This document shows, piece by piece, positions 1 to 7,858 of a DNA stretch of 22,947 bases. Each line of letters starts with the position of its first letter. Position 1 is the stretch's first letter. Below the pieces are notes generated by a model. That model searched no databases. It saw only the letters and a list, made by a program, of their open reading frames with translations, and had not been told where the DNA came from. The translations under genes were made by a program, and so were the position numbers. The stretch is taken from assembly GCA_012515725.1 (NCBI GenBank), contig JAAYXU010000061.1, positions 1 to 22,947 of the forward strand. Reading direction: 5' to 3'. This DNA is from Clostridiales bacterium (GTDB taxonomy: Bacteria > Bacillota > Clostridia > Christensenellales > UMGS416).

Positions 1-879
1 ATAGTCCTCTGGGGGAATCGTGCCGTCCAGCATGCCCTGCGCGAATCCCTGCATCGACGTCATCGGCGAGCGAAGCTCGTGGGACACATTGGCCACGAAC
101 GAGGTCTGCAGCTGCTCGTGCCGCTTCAGGTTTTCGGCCATCATATTAAAGCTCCCGGCGAGCTGTCCGATCTCGTCGCGGGACTCCACGCTCACTTTTT
201 CGCCGAAATTACCGCGCGCGATCTCCCCGGCGATTTCGTTCATCCGCCGCAGCGGTCGGGCAAAGCGCGTCGCCAGCGCGAATATGAACGCAGCCCCAAG
301 GAGCGTTGTGCACAGGAAAAAGAAACCGGTCAGCCAATAATACTCCGCGTCCAGCGCGCTCATCGTTGATATGCGCGTGTGCACGAACAGCGCGCCCTGC
401 ACCTCGCCCTCTACGTAGATCGGATAGGCCAGCGTCAGCATCGGCTTTTCAAACCGCCTGAGGAAGTCGCCCTCCATCTCCAGCGTCTTGCCCTCCAGCA
501 CCTGTGAAAGATAGAGCTCGAACTCGGCCCGGGTCAGCGCCTCGGTCATATCCTGCCCGTCCATACCGAATGTTTCGGGGTTGCCAAACTGGAGCCGGAT
601 ACCTTCCCGGCTCACGACCCATATCGTCGCGTCGTACTTAAGCTGCACCGCCTGTATCGCGCCAAGCAGCGTAATCCTGTCCTGGGTCTGGCTGCGGATG
701 AAGAACGCGGAAGCAAGCCCGGTGAGATTCCTGGCGCTGTCCACGATCTCACCCTTTGCCTCCTCATAAAAATCCCTCCGGAAAAGCTGGGTAATGAGCG
801 CGCTTTGTAGCAGCAAAACGATAAGCAGTATCAGTATGTAGGGGATCAGCAGCCGGGTAAATACCGACCGGAACATCAT
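1..879 (-). CDS. Sensor histidine kinase, N-terminal 293 residues (cut by window edge)
   Basis: Membrane sensor kinase that should phosphorylate the response regulator encoded just upstream. The visible part has a first transmembrane helix (about residues 9-26), an extracytoplasmic sensor region (about 30-180), a second helix (about 182-203), a HAMP linker (about 204-256) and the start of the HisKA domain, with the H-box SHELRSPMTS and phospho-accepting His267 (codon at 79-81). The catalytic ATPase domain lies beyond base 1. The ATG at 877-879 overlaps the response-regulator stop codon (ATGA type), with GAGGTG just upstream inside that gene, so the two are translationally coupled. A second ATG follows directly at 876. 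The sensor region has no motif I recognise, so the stimulus is unknown. The overall plan resembles PhoR/WalK/ResE-type kinases, but I cannot choose among them. Confidence 0.93.
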   Translation of the reverse strand, partial: MMFRSVFTRLLIPYILILLIVLLLQSALITQLFRRDFYEEAKGEIVDSARNLTGLASAFFIRSQTQDRITLLGAIQAVQLKYDATIWVVSREGIRLQFGNPETFGMDGQDMTEALTRAEFELYLSQVLEGKTLEMEGDFLRRFEKPMLTLAYPIYVEGEVQGALFVHTRISTMSALDAEYYWLTGFFFLCTTLLGAAFIFALATRFARPLRRMNEIAGEIARGNFGEKVSVESRDEIGQLAGSFNMMAENLKRHEQLQTSFVANVSHELRSPMTSMQGFAQGMLDGTIPPEDY

Positions 880-1568
880 TTCACCTCGAATTTGTAGCCC
901 ACGCCCCACACGGTCTTGATGCGCCAGTTGACCGGCGCTTCGACCGGGAACTTCTCGCGCAGCCGCTTAATGTGTACGTCCACGGTTCGCGAATCCCCGA
1001 AATAGTCGAAGCCCCACACCTGCTCGAGAAGCTGTTCGCGCGTAAAAACGATGTTGCTGTGGCTGGCCAGGAAGTACAGAAGCTCCATTTCCTTGGGGGG
1101 AAGCTCCATTTCCCGCCCGAAATACGTGACCACATAGTTTGTCAGGTTGATATGGAGCTCCTGGAACGAGAGCTCCCGGGCGGTTTCCTCTTCCCGCGCG
1201 CCCATCCGGCGGATGACGGCCCTGACCCTGGCAACCAGCTCCTTTGGATCGAAGGGCTTGACGATGTAGTCATCCGCGCCAAGCTCCAGACCGAGCACCT
1301 TGTCGAATGTTTCTCCCTTTGCGGTGAGCATTATGATAGGCACGTTGCTGGTCTTGCGGATATTGCGGCAGACATCCCAGCCATCCATGCCCGGAAGCAT
1401 AATGTCAAGTATTACAAGGTCGGGCCGGTCGCGCTCTATCGCCGCCAGACCCGCCGCGCCGGTGTGCGCCACGCCAACCCGATAGCCTTCCTTCTCAAGG
1501 TAAAGCCGCACGAGCTGGCATATGTTCTCGTCGTCGTCGATTACGAGCACCGAAAGAGCGTCCGCCAT
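876..1568 (-). CDS. OmpR/PhoB-family two-component response regulator
   Basis: A 230-residue DNA-binding response regulator, the usual length for the family. The N-terminal receiver domain has the acidic pocket Asp11-Asp13, the phosphorylation site Asp55 (in LVILDIMLPG), Thr82 and the conserved Lys104 (in VKPF). The C-terminal half (about 130-230) is a winged-helix DNA-binding domain, with the typical TREQLLEQVWG and RTVDVHIKRLREK segments and the closing WGVGYKF. The ATG at 1566-1568 follows a good ribosome binding site (GGAGGTG at 1576-1582). A probable promoter lies directly upstream, and the kinase gene overlaps the 3' end. It most likely acts with that kinase as one two-component system. 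The regulated genes cannot be told from the sequence. Confidence 0.97.
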   Translation of the reverse strand: MADALSVLVIDDDENICQLVRLYLEKEGYRVGVAHTGAAGLAAIERDRPDLVILDIMLPGMDGWDVCRNIRKTSNVPIIMLTAKGETFDKVLGLELGADDYIVKPFDPKELVARVRAVIRRMGAREEETARELSFQELHINLTNYVVTYFGREMELPPKEMELLYFLASHSNIVFTREQLLEQVWGFDYFGDSRTVDVHIKRLREKFPVEAPVNWRIKTVWGVGYKFEVK

Positions 1569-1606
1569 GAGCCTGCACCTCCGCGGTTTGGTTGCTTTGG
1601 TACTTC

Positions 1607-1634
1607 ATTATACCATTTTGGCGGACAAATGAAA
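1607..1634 (-). promoter_or_regulatory. Probable promoter of the two-component operon
   Basis: On the minus strand there is a perfect -10 box TATAAT (1607-1612), preceded by TGG, which fits an extended -10 element (TGN). The best -35 candidate, TTTCAT at 1629-1634 with a 16-base spacer, is weak. The region is AT-rich compared with its surroundings and lies about 40 bases before the regulator start. The repeated TTCAT units just upstream could be a regulator site, but that is inference. Confidence 0.55.
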
Positions 1635-1658
1635 TGAATAAACTTTAAATGTTCGCTG

Positions 1659-1820
1659 TCAGCAGCGCAGCAGCGAGATTCCCACGAAAATGATCCCCAC
1701 GCCCAGCAGCGCCAGCCAGAATTTCGCGGGCAGACAGATAACGAGAAGTATAAAGCCGAGCGCAATAAGCGCGACGCCCAGCCAGCGCCGGTACGGATTG
1801 CAGCATCTGCGGCGAAACAT
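1659..1820 (-). CDS. Small two-helix membrane protein, 53 residues, unknown function
   Basis: A short gene of 53 codons plus TGA. The start ATG (1818-1820) follows an AAGGGGG-type ribosome binding site about 7 bases upstream. The product begins with a basic, cysteine-containing head (MFRRRCCNPYRRW), followed by two hydrophobic segments (about residues 14-30 and 34-51) joined by a short PAK turn, and ends in LLRC. A hairpin of two membrane helices with a positively charged cytoplasmic N-terminus is the likely topology. It lies about 60 bases after thiN, in the place where Bacillus carries the tiny sporulation gene spoVM, but it is not similar to SpoVM. I do not recognise the family. The frame, start, RBS and hydrophobic pattern argue that it is real. 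Confidence 0.7.
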   Translation of the reverse strand: MFRRRCCNPYRRWLGVALIALGFILLVICLPAKFWLALLGVGIIFVGISLLRC

Positions 1821-1879
1821 GGGTCCGCCCCCTTCCGGGGTAATCTTTACTCCATCATACGCTTAGGGCCGCGGTAATG

Positions 1880-2521
1880 CTACACCGTATCGTTGATAAG
1901 AAAAATAAGCGCCCAGCCGCGCTCGATCGTGACGAATGCCCGCTCTCCGGTCATCAGGTTGCTGACCCCGCGCGTATGGTCGAGGGTCAGCGCGGGGCGG
2001 CCTACTTCGTAAGCGAGACCGCCTGTCGGCCCCACGTCCAGACTCTCACACAGCGGCAGTATCGACACGACGCGTCCGGGCCAACCGGCAAACTCAACCC
2101 GTCCGCCCGTTACGATCGCCTCTCCCCACGCGGCCGCGACGCGCGCGCGGACGCCCGCCTGCGCCGCGCGGCGCAGTATCAGGTAGTTCGCGAACTCATG
2201 GTCGGGACGGCCCCCGTCGGCGGCCAGCAGCACCAGCTCGCGCGCGCCCTCCCGCAGCGCCAGATCCACCGCAAGCTGTCCATCGGTTTCGTCCTTGTGC
2301 GCGGGATGCGTCTCCACGGGAACACCCCGCTCCCGCAGCGCGGCAAGCTCCGGCGCGGCCAGGGAGTCCATGTCTCCCACCGCGCGATCGGGGATGATCC
2401 CTTGTTCAAAGAGATACGAAGCGCCGCGGTCCACGCCGATCACGAGCTCCGCCGAGGCCGTCTCGCGCGCGAGCAGCGCCGGGTCGGGACGCCGCCCGCC
2501 CAGCACCAGCGCCGCCTTCAC
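1880..2521 (-). CDS. thiN: Thiamine pyrophosphokinase
   Basis: Transfers pyrophosphate from ATP to thiamine, giving thiamine diphosphate, the cofactor of transketolase and related enzymes. The 213-residue product has the family signatures in order: GVDRGA (29-34), GDMDS (49-53), KDETD (76-80) and the DGGRPDH stretch (102-108), which supply acidic metal and ATP ligands. The C-terminal beta domain that binds thiamine carries a variant of the usual GLSN motif (RGVSNLM). The start is GTG at 2519-2521, overlapping the rpe stop (GTGA), so it is translationally coupled. An rpe-thiN pair is the standard Firmicutes arrangement. Confidence 0.96.
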   Translation of the reverse strand: MKAALVLGGRRPDPALLARETASAELVIGVDRGASYLFEQGIIPDRAVGDMDSLAAPELAALRERGVPVETHPAHKDETDGQLAVDLALREGARELVLLAADGGRPDHEFANYLILRRAAQAGVRARVAAAWGEAIVTGGRVEFAGWPGRVVSILPLCESLDVGPTGGLAYEVGRPALTLDHTRGVSNLMTGERAFVTIERGWALIFLINDTV

Positions 2522-3177
2522 GGCAGTACGCCGCGCAGCTCGCCGATAGCGCGGGCTGGATCCTCGGCGCCAAATACCGCCGAACCTGCGACGATGACCC
2601 GCGCACCAGCCTCAGCCACGAGACGCGCCGTCTCCACGTTCATGCCGCCGTCCACCTCGATTTCAAATGAGGCTCCGGCCCTGGCGCGCATCGCCGAGAG
2701 CCGCGCGATCTTGCGCGCCATCGAGGGGATGAAGGCCTGCCCGCCATAACCGGGATTCACGGTCATGACGAGTACCCGGTCCACATCGGCGAGCACGTCG
2801 AGAAGCGTTTCGGCGGGCGTGGCGGGATTGAGCGCTATACCAGCCTTTATACCGGCCGCGCGGATCGCCGCGAGCACCCGGTGCGCGTGTACGGTGGCCT
2901 CGTAGTGAATCGTTATATAGTCCACGCCAACCGCAGCGAACTGCCCGGCCTGCTCGGCCGGATCGGCCACCATGAGATGCACATCCAGCGGCAGGCCGGT
3001 GTACTTTCTAATATCACGGGCCATCGCGGCCCCGAACGTGATGGGCGGCACGAAATTCCCGTCCATTACGTCGAAATGAATCTCGTCCGCGCCGCACCGC
3101 TCCATGAGCGCCACGGCCTCTCCGATCCGGGCGAAGTCCGCCGACAGTATCGACGGCGCGATTTTAATGCTGTCCAT
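2518..3177 (-). CDS. rpe: Ribulose-phosphate 3-epimerase
   Basis: Cytoplasmic enzyme of the pentose phosphate pathway that interconverts ribulose 5-phosphate and xylulose 5-phosphate. The product is 219 residues, normal for this TIM-barrel family. Visible signatures are Ser9 in APSILSADF, the metal ligands His34 and Asp36 in HFDVMDGNFVPP, His67 in DVHLMV, the phosphate-binding loop NPGYGGQAF (141-149) and the catalytic Asp176 in VDGGMN. The ATG at 3175-3177 has GGAGG seven bases upstream, inside the 3' end of rsgA. The two genes overlap by 14 bases. The next gene, thiN, overlaps the stop codon. Confidence 0.97.
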   Translation of the reverse strand: MDSIKIAPSILSADFARIGEAVALMERCGADEIHFDVMDGNFVPPITFGAAMARDIRKYTGLPLDVHLMVADPAEQAGQFAAVGVDYITIHYEATVHAHRVLAAIRAAGIKAGIALNPATPAETLLDVLADVDRVLVMTVNPGYGGQAFIPSMARKIARLSAMRARAGASFEIEVDGGMNVETARLVAEAGARVIVAGSAVFGAEDPARAIGELRGVLP

Positions 3178-4054
3178 ATCTCATCCTCCATTTTTCATCG
3201 AGCTCCCGTATAAGCTGCCGATAGCGTTCATACCGGAGCGGGTGAACCCGGCCTTCCTGCACCGCGCGGCGCACCGCGCAGCCCTTCTCCCGGTCGTGGC
3301 GGCAGTCGTCGAAACGGCACAGTCCCTCAAATGGCGCATACTCCGGGTAGCATCCGGGCAGCAGGCCCGGATCCATGGGCTCTGTTTCCAGCAGCGAAAA
3401 CCCCGGCGTATCAGCCGCCCAGCCGCCTCCGGGCAGCTCGATTAGCTCGGTATGCCGGGTCGTGTGGCGGCCCCGCCCGGCCCGCGCGCTAAGATCCCCG
3501 ACCTCGCCCCCGCCGCACGGCCGGATCCGGTTGAGCAGGGAAGTCTTGCCTACGCCCGACTGTCCCGCGAAGCATGCGATATGGCCCGCCAGATGACGCG
3601 CAAGCGCGTCGACGCCCTCGCCGGTCCGCGCCGATACGGCCAGCACCGGCGTGCCCCGGTACTGGCAGGCGATGCTGTCGGTCTGCTCGGCATCGGCCAG
3701 ATCGGCCTTGTTGATCACAAGGATCGGCTCGGTGCCGATGCGCCGGGCATCCACGAGCAGCCGATCCACCAGCATAAGGTCAGGCTGCGGGTATCCGGCC
3801 GACACGACCGCCACCAACCGGCCGATGTTGCTGACGCATGGCCGGGCAAGCTCTCTTACGCGGGGCAGTATGTCAAGTATCATTCCCATGGCGCTGTCCG
3901 TGGGCGGCGTGAACGTCACCATGTCCCCTACCATGGGCTTAACACCCTGTCCCCGGAACCTGCCCCGGGCACGGCACGTATAGCGCACCCCATCCTCGTA
4001 CACCGTATAGGAGCCGGCTACGCCCTTAATAACACGTCCCTCGCGGATATCCAA
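3164..4054 (-). CDS. rsgA: Ribosome small-subunit-dependent GTPase A
   Basis: Circularly permuted GTPase that acts late in maturation of the 30S ribosomal subunit. The 296-residue product has an N-terminal OB fold (about 1-65), then GTPase motifs in permuted order: NKAD (115-118), SAR (141-143), the P-loop GQSGVGKT (164-171) and DTPG (215-218). A C-terminal zinc knuckle has Cys246, Cys251, His253 and Cys259. The start is TTG at 4052-4054, directly after the prkC stop codon. GGGAGG lies seven bases upstream, and no better start fits the OB fold. Position between prkC and rpe is the classic Firmicutes order (yloQ in Bacillus). Confidence 0.97.
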   Translation of the reverse strand: MDIREGRVIKGVAGSYTVYEDGVRYTCRARGRFRGQGVKPMVGDMVTFTPPTDSAMGMILDILPRVRELARPCVSNIGRLVAVVSAGYPQPDLMLVDRLLVDARRIGTEPILVINKADLADAEQTDSIACQYRGTPVLAVSARTGEGVDALARHLAGHIACFAGQSGVGKTSLLNRIRPCGGGEVGDLSARAGRGRHTTRHTELIELPGGGWAADTPGFSLLETEPMDPGLLPGCYPEYAPFEGLCRFDDCRHDREKGCAVRRAVQEGRVHPLRYERYRQLIRELDEKWRMRYGQH

Positions 4055-6034
4055 TCAACCGCCTCCCGAAAAGATAGCCGGTTCCCTGAACTCCTCTTCG
4101 CCGCCTATGAGCACGACGATTTTCTTTTCGCCCAGCGTATCGGACCGCAGCGTAAGCGGTATGTCATAGACGCCCTTGCTGTGCACTCTGCGGTAGACCG
4201 GAACCCGCTCCGCGTCGTCGTCGATGAAATGAATCACTACCTCGGAGTTGTTGGCGTCCACCAGCACGCGGACGGTGTGCTCGAGCATGTAGCTGCCCCC
4301 CTGGCCGTTGCTGATCCACAGGCTGATCGCGGTTCCTTCCTTCCAGTCGGTGCCGCCCTTGGGCTCCTGGCGCACGACCACACCCTCCATGACCCGGCTG
4401 TCGATGGGCGTGATGTCTCCTATCGTCAGGTCACGACCGGTCAGAAACTCGATGGCCGCGTACTGCTCCATGCCTACCACGTCGGGAATGACCGGCGATT
4501 TCGCGTCGGGATTCGAAAGCGTCAGCGATACGGTCTCACCCAGCGTCACCTGCGTGCTGCTGGTGGGCGTCTGCGCTACCACATATCCTTCGGGTTTGTC
4601 GGATAGGGCGTAGCTCGTCTCCCCCAGCTCGAGTCCCGCTTCCTCTATGAGCTTCTTCGCCTCCTCCCAGGGGCGGTTGAGCACGTCGGGAACCTCGGTG
4701 ATCTCAGGCCCAAGGCTCACCACCAGCACCACCGTGCCGCCCTGGGTGATCGTCGTCCCCTGCTCGGGATCCTGGCGGATCACAAACCCTTCCGGGACAC
4801 TGTCGTTGTGCTCCTCCTCGACAAAGGAATGGAGCTGTATCTTATTAAGCTGCTGGCGCGCGCTGTCGAGCGTCTCTCCGATAAGCGGCGGGACCTCTAC
4901 GGGAAGGTTGGCGGTGTTACGCAGAAAGCTGCGTATAATAAGGAACATCGTAACGAATATGCCCACCACGACCATGACGCCTATGAGCAGCCGAATAATT
5001 GCCCAGGCGCTGCTGGGACGACGCGCGGGCCGCGGCCGGGCGGGAGCGGGCGCGGGTGCGCCCGGAGGGATTCCGGGCGGTTCGGTCGGCTGCGCCCCGG
5101 CGGGAGACTCGCTCACCTGCTCCTGCGCGCTAATATCCGCCTCGCTGACAGGCTTCATGATCCGCGTAACACCCAGATCGGGTCTGCGGACTCGCTTGAC
5201 GAACGTGCCGTCGGGCTCCTGAAGCACCCGCTCAAGGTCCCTGCCCAGCTCGCGCGCGTTGCTGTAGCGCATCGCCGGTTCCTTTTCGAGAGCCTTGAGT
5301 ACGACGTCCTCGAGCGCGCGCGGTATATCGGGATTGAGCTGACTGGGCGGCGCCGGCTCATCCTGCATGTGCTTTATGGCCACCGCGACCGGCGTCTCTC
5401 CATCAAAGGGAATCTGGCCCGTCGCCATTTCGTAGATCACAACGCCCAGTGAATAGATGTCGGTCTTCTCGTCGGTATAGCCGCCCCGGGCCTGCTCAGG
5501 CGACAGGTAATGAACCGTGCCCATCACATGGGTTCCACTCATCGTCACGGTCGAGGAGTCAGCTGCCTTCGCGATACCGAAATCGGCTACCTTTACCGTA
5601 CCGTCTTTATCGAGCAGTATGTTCTGCGGCTTGATATCGCGGTGAACGATTTTATGGCTGTGTGCGTAGAAGAGCGCGTCGGCGATCTGACTGCCGATAT
5701 CCACGACATCCGATAGAGGAAGGCCACCCTTTTGCTGAATGAACTCCTTGAGCGTGAGCCCCTCTACAAACTCCATCACGATATAGGGGTGACCCTCGTG
5801 CTCCCCCACGTCTATCGTGTTGACAAAGTTCCGGTGGGAATGCCGGACCGTGATCTGCGCCTCCTTGCGAAAGCGGGCCGCGAACTGCTCCTCGCCCAGA
5901 AACTCCGGCCGAAGCATCTTGACGGCGACCTCGCGGCCGTTGTCCACGCAGTAGCCCTTGTAAACGATCGCCATGCCGCCTGTGCCCACCACCTCGCGGA
6001 TCACATACCGGTTCTTTAGTATAGCGTTCTCCAT
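4055..6034 (-). CDS. prkC: PASTA-domain Ser/Thr protein kinase
   Basis: Membrane Hanks-type kinase that senses muropeptides or lipid II and controls cell-wall, division and germination functions. The 659-residue product has a cytoplasmic kinase domain with the glycine loop VGTGGMA (16-22), Lys39, HRDIKPQN (131-138), DFG (151-153) and a Thr/Ser-rich activation loop. A Pro/Ala-rich juxtamembrane linker (about 310-342) follows, then one transmembrane helix (about 344-367). Three extracellular PASTA repeats start near 380, 447 and 515. The last 80 residues form a beta-rich tail, probably an Ig-like domain of the kind at the end of Bacillus PrkC. The ATG at 6032-6034 lies one base past the phosphatase stop codon, so kinase and phosphatase are co-translated. 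Confidence 0.97.
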   Translation of the reverse strand: MENAILKNRYVIREVVGTGGMAIVYKGYCVDNGREVAVKMLRPEFLGEEQFAARFRKEAQITVRHSHRNFVNTIDVGEHEGHPYIVMEFVEGLTLKEFIQQKGGLPLSDVVDIGSQIADALFYAHSHKIVHRDIKPQNILLDKDGTVKVADFGIAKAADSSTVTMSGTHVMGTVHYLSPEQARGGYTDEKTDIYSLGVVIYEMATGQIPFDGETPVAVAIKHMQDEPAPPSQLNPDIPRALEDVVLKALEKEPAMRYSNARELGRDLERVLQEPDGTFVKRVRRPDLGVTRIMKPVSEADISAQEQVSESPAGAQPTEPPGIPPGAPAPAPARPRPARRPSSAWAIIRLLIGVMVVVGIFVTMFLIIRSFLRNTANLPVEVPPLIGETLDSARQQLNKIQLHSFVEEEHNDSVPEGFVIRQDPEQGTTITQGGTVVLVVSLGPEITEVPDVLNRPWEEAKKLIEEAGLELGETSYALSDKPEGYVVAQTPTSSTQVTLGETVSLTLSNPDAKSPVIPDVVGMEQYAAIEFLTGRDLTIGDITPIDSRVMEGVVVRQEPKGGTDWKEGTAISLWISNGQGGSYMLEHTVRVLVDANNSEVVIHFIDDDAERVPVYRRVHSKGVYDIPLTLRSDTLGEKKIVVLIGGEEEFREPAIFSGGG

Positions 6035-6035
6035 G

Positions 6036-6803
6036 TCAGGCGCTCACCTCCCGGCAGGCCGCCAGCACGACCGTGATATTGTCGCGGCCACCCCGCTTGT
6101 TCGCAGCCGCGATGAGCGCCCGCGCCTTTCTTTCGAGCGCTGAGCGTCCCGACAGTATCCGGGCGATTTCCCTGTCGGAAACATGCTCGTTGAGCCCGTC
6201 GGAGCACAGCATCAGCATCTCGCCCGGGGAGAGCGCGACACGGTACGTGTCGGCGAGCACCGACTCCTCGGTTCCCACGGCGCGCGTGATAATGTTGCGG
6301 TGGATATGGACCGCGGCCTCCTCTTGGGTCAGGCGTCCGGCGTCCATCATCTCCTGCACCAGAGAGTGATCCACCGTGATCTGACGCACGCTGCGCCGCG
6401 CATAGTGGTAGGCCCGGCTGTCGCCGACATTGCCCACGACCCACTCAGCTCCGTCCAGGAGGGCGACCACCAGCGTGGTTCCCATGCCCTGACACTCCTC
6501 CACCTGCTCCGCGTGGGTGCGCACGACGTCATTGGCGCGCGCGATCGCCCGTAGTATGCGCTGTTCGGCCGATTCGTGCGCCGTCCCAATGCCGCGGACA
6601 GGCACCAGCATGTCCCGGACGGTATGGGTCGCTTTCTCGCTGGCCGTATTCCCGGCGCGGTACCCTCCCATGCCGTCGGCGACGATGAGCAGATGATCGG
6701 GCCCTGCCCCGTCTGGTATGTAATATGTATCCTCGTTGCGGGCGCGCCACCTGCCCCGGTCGGTAGCTCCCGCATAGTCATACACAATGCCGTTTGCGCT
6801 CAA
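6036..6803 (-). CDS. stp: PP2C-type Ser/Thr phosphatase, partner of PrkC
   Basis: Metal-dependent phosphatase that removes phosphate from PrkC and its substrates in the cytoplasm (prpC in Bacillus). The 255 residues carry the PPM motifs in order: TDRGRWRARNED (14-25), VADGMGG with metal ligand Asp43 (41-47), GMGTTLV (107-112), GNVGDSRAY (124-132), HSLV (146-149), CSDGL with Asp202 (200-204) and GGRDNITVV with Asp241 (238-246). I chose the TTG at 6801-6803 because AAGGAG lies eight bases upstream, inside the end of rlmN, and homologous sequence begins there. The gene is five bases from rlmN and one base from prkC. Confidence 0.97.
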   Translation of the reverse strand: MSANGIVYDYAGATDRGRWRARNEDTYYIPDGAGPDHLLIVADGMGGYRAGNTASEKATHTVRDMLVPVRGIGTAHESAEQRILRAIARANDVVRTHAEQVEECQGMGTTLVVALLDGAEWVVGNVGDSRAYHYARRSVRQITVDHSLVQEMMDAGRLTQEEAAVHIHRNIITRAVGTEESVLADTYRVALSPGEMLMLCSDGLNEHVSDREIARILSGRSALERKARALIAAANKRGGRDNITVVLAACREVSA

Positions 6804-6808
6804 CCGCT

Positions 6809-7858
6809 TTACTCCTTCCCGCCGCTCCTGCGTCGCAACTGCCCGCAGGCCCCCTCGATATCACTGCCCATCTGCCTGCGGCGCGTGACGGAAACGCCGC
6901 GCCGCACAAGCTCCCGCTCAAACTCCGCCGCCCGCTCCCTGCGCGCGGCCAGCAGCCCCGTTTCAGGCACGCCCGAGAGCGTGATTAGGTTTACGTGGCA
7001 CTGCATTCCCCGCAGCAGACCGGCCAGCCTGCTGGCCTGCTCCGGACGGTCGTTGACGTCCCGTATGAGCGCGTACTCGAATATGACGCGCCGTCCGGTC
7101 CGCTCCACATAGTGCCGGGCCGCGTCCACGACCTCGCCTATCGCGTACCGTCGCGCGATGGGCATGATGCGCCTCCGCGTCTCGTCGTCGGGCGCGTGCA
7201 GCGATACCGACAGCGTGACAGGCAGTCCCTCCGTGGCCAGCGCGCGCATCTCGGGAACAAGGCCGCACGTCGAGAGCGATACGCTGCGAAGTCCGATGCC
7301 AAGCCCCTCGGGAAGCCTTACCCGCCGCAGGAAAGCAATACTGGCCGCGTAGTTGTCTAGCGGCTCCCCGCTGCCCATCATGACGACATTGCCGATCCGC
7401 TGCCCGCCCAGGTCGCCGTTGGCCGCGATGATCTGCGCGAGCATCTCCCCGGCTGTCAGATCGCGCACCCTGCCGCCCAGCGTCGACGCACAGAACGCGC
7501 AGCCCATACGGCAGCCGACCTGCGTCGATATGCACAGCGTATGGCCGTGGCGGTATGTCATGCGTACGCCCTCGACCCGCTCCCCGTCGTCGAGGGCGAA
7601 AAGGTACTTCCGGGTATCGTCCCGTCTGCTGTCCCGCCGCTCCGCGATGACCGCCAGGCCCGTCCGAAAAGAGGTCTCCAGCGTCTCCCGGAGCGCGAGG
7701 GGCAGATTGGTCATGCCCGTAAACCCCACGCCGCGGCACAGCCAAGAATAGACCTGCGCCGCGCGGTAGGCGGGCTGTCCGAGCGGGGCAATCGCCTCGG
7801 CGATCTCGCCCGGCGTCATATCAAGAAGCGCGGGTCTGCCCGCGTCCTCAGCAGCCAT
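6809..7858 (-). CDS. rlmN: Dual-specificity 23S rRNA/tRNA adenine-C2 methyltransferase
   Basis: Radical-SAM enzyme that methylates A2503 of 23S rRNA and A37 of some tRNAs. I start it at the ATG 7856-7858, which gives 349 residues and is preceded by GGGGGAGG. A longer reading to 7903 would run deep into rsmB and add residues unlike the family. The [4Fe-4S] cluster motif is CRMGCAFC (Cys116, Cys120, Cys123). A GSGEP motif follows, and Cys338 near the end, in GSDIEGACGQL, is the methyl-carrying cysteine. The segment that normally reads NLIP-x-N is NLITLS here (290-295), an unusual variant. The gene overlaps rsmB by 11 bases. Confidence 0.96.
   Translation of the reverse strand: MAAEDAGRPALLDMTPGEIAEAIAPLGQPAYRAAQVYSWLCRGVGFTGMTNLPLALRETLETSFRTGLAVIAERRDSRRDDTRKYLFALDDGERVEGVRMTYRHGHTLCISTQVGCRMGCAFCASTLGGRVRDLTAGEMLAQIIAANGDLGGQRIGNVVMMGSGEPLDNYAASIAFLRRVRLPEGLGIGLRSVSLSTCGLVPEMRALATEGLPVTLSVSLHAPDDETRRRIMPIARRYAIGEVVDAARHYVERTGRRVIFEYALIRDVNDRPEQASRLAGLLRGMQCHVNLITLSGVPETGLLAARRERAAEFERELVRRGVSVTRRRQMGSDIEGACGQLRRRSGGKE

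Noticed and set aside
1655..1690. Possible terminator after the small membrane protein gene (CGCTG-loop-CAGCG)
   Set aside because: The stem is only five base pairs and no run of T residues follows.
1541..1765. 74-codon minus-strand frame overlapping the response regulator start
   Set aside because: It lacks an RBS and clashes with both the regulator gene and the better-supported 53-codon membrane protein.
1829..1840. CCCC-GGAA-GGGG mini-hairpin before the small membrane protein
   Set aside because: Only a four-base stem with no T-tract. It overlaps the ribosome binding site and is better explained as that.
7360..7380. RlmN GSGEP in place of GMGEP as a novelty
   Set aside because: This position is known to vary among Firmicutes RlmN proteins, so I do not regard it as unusual.
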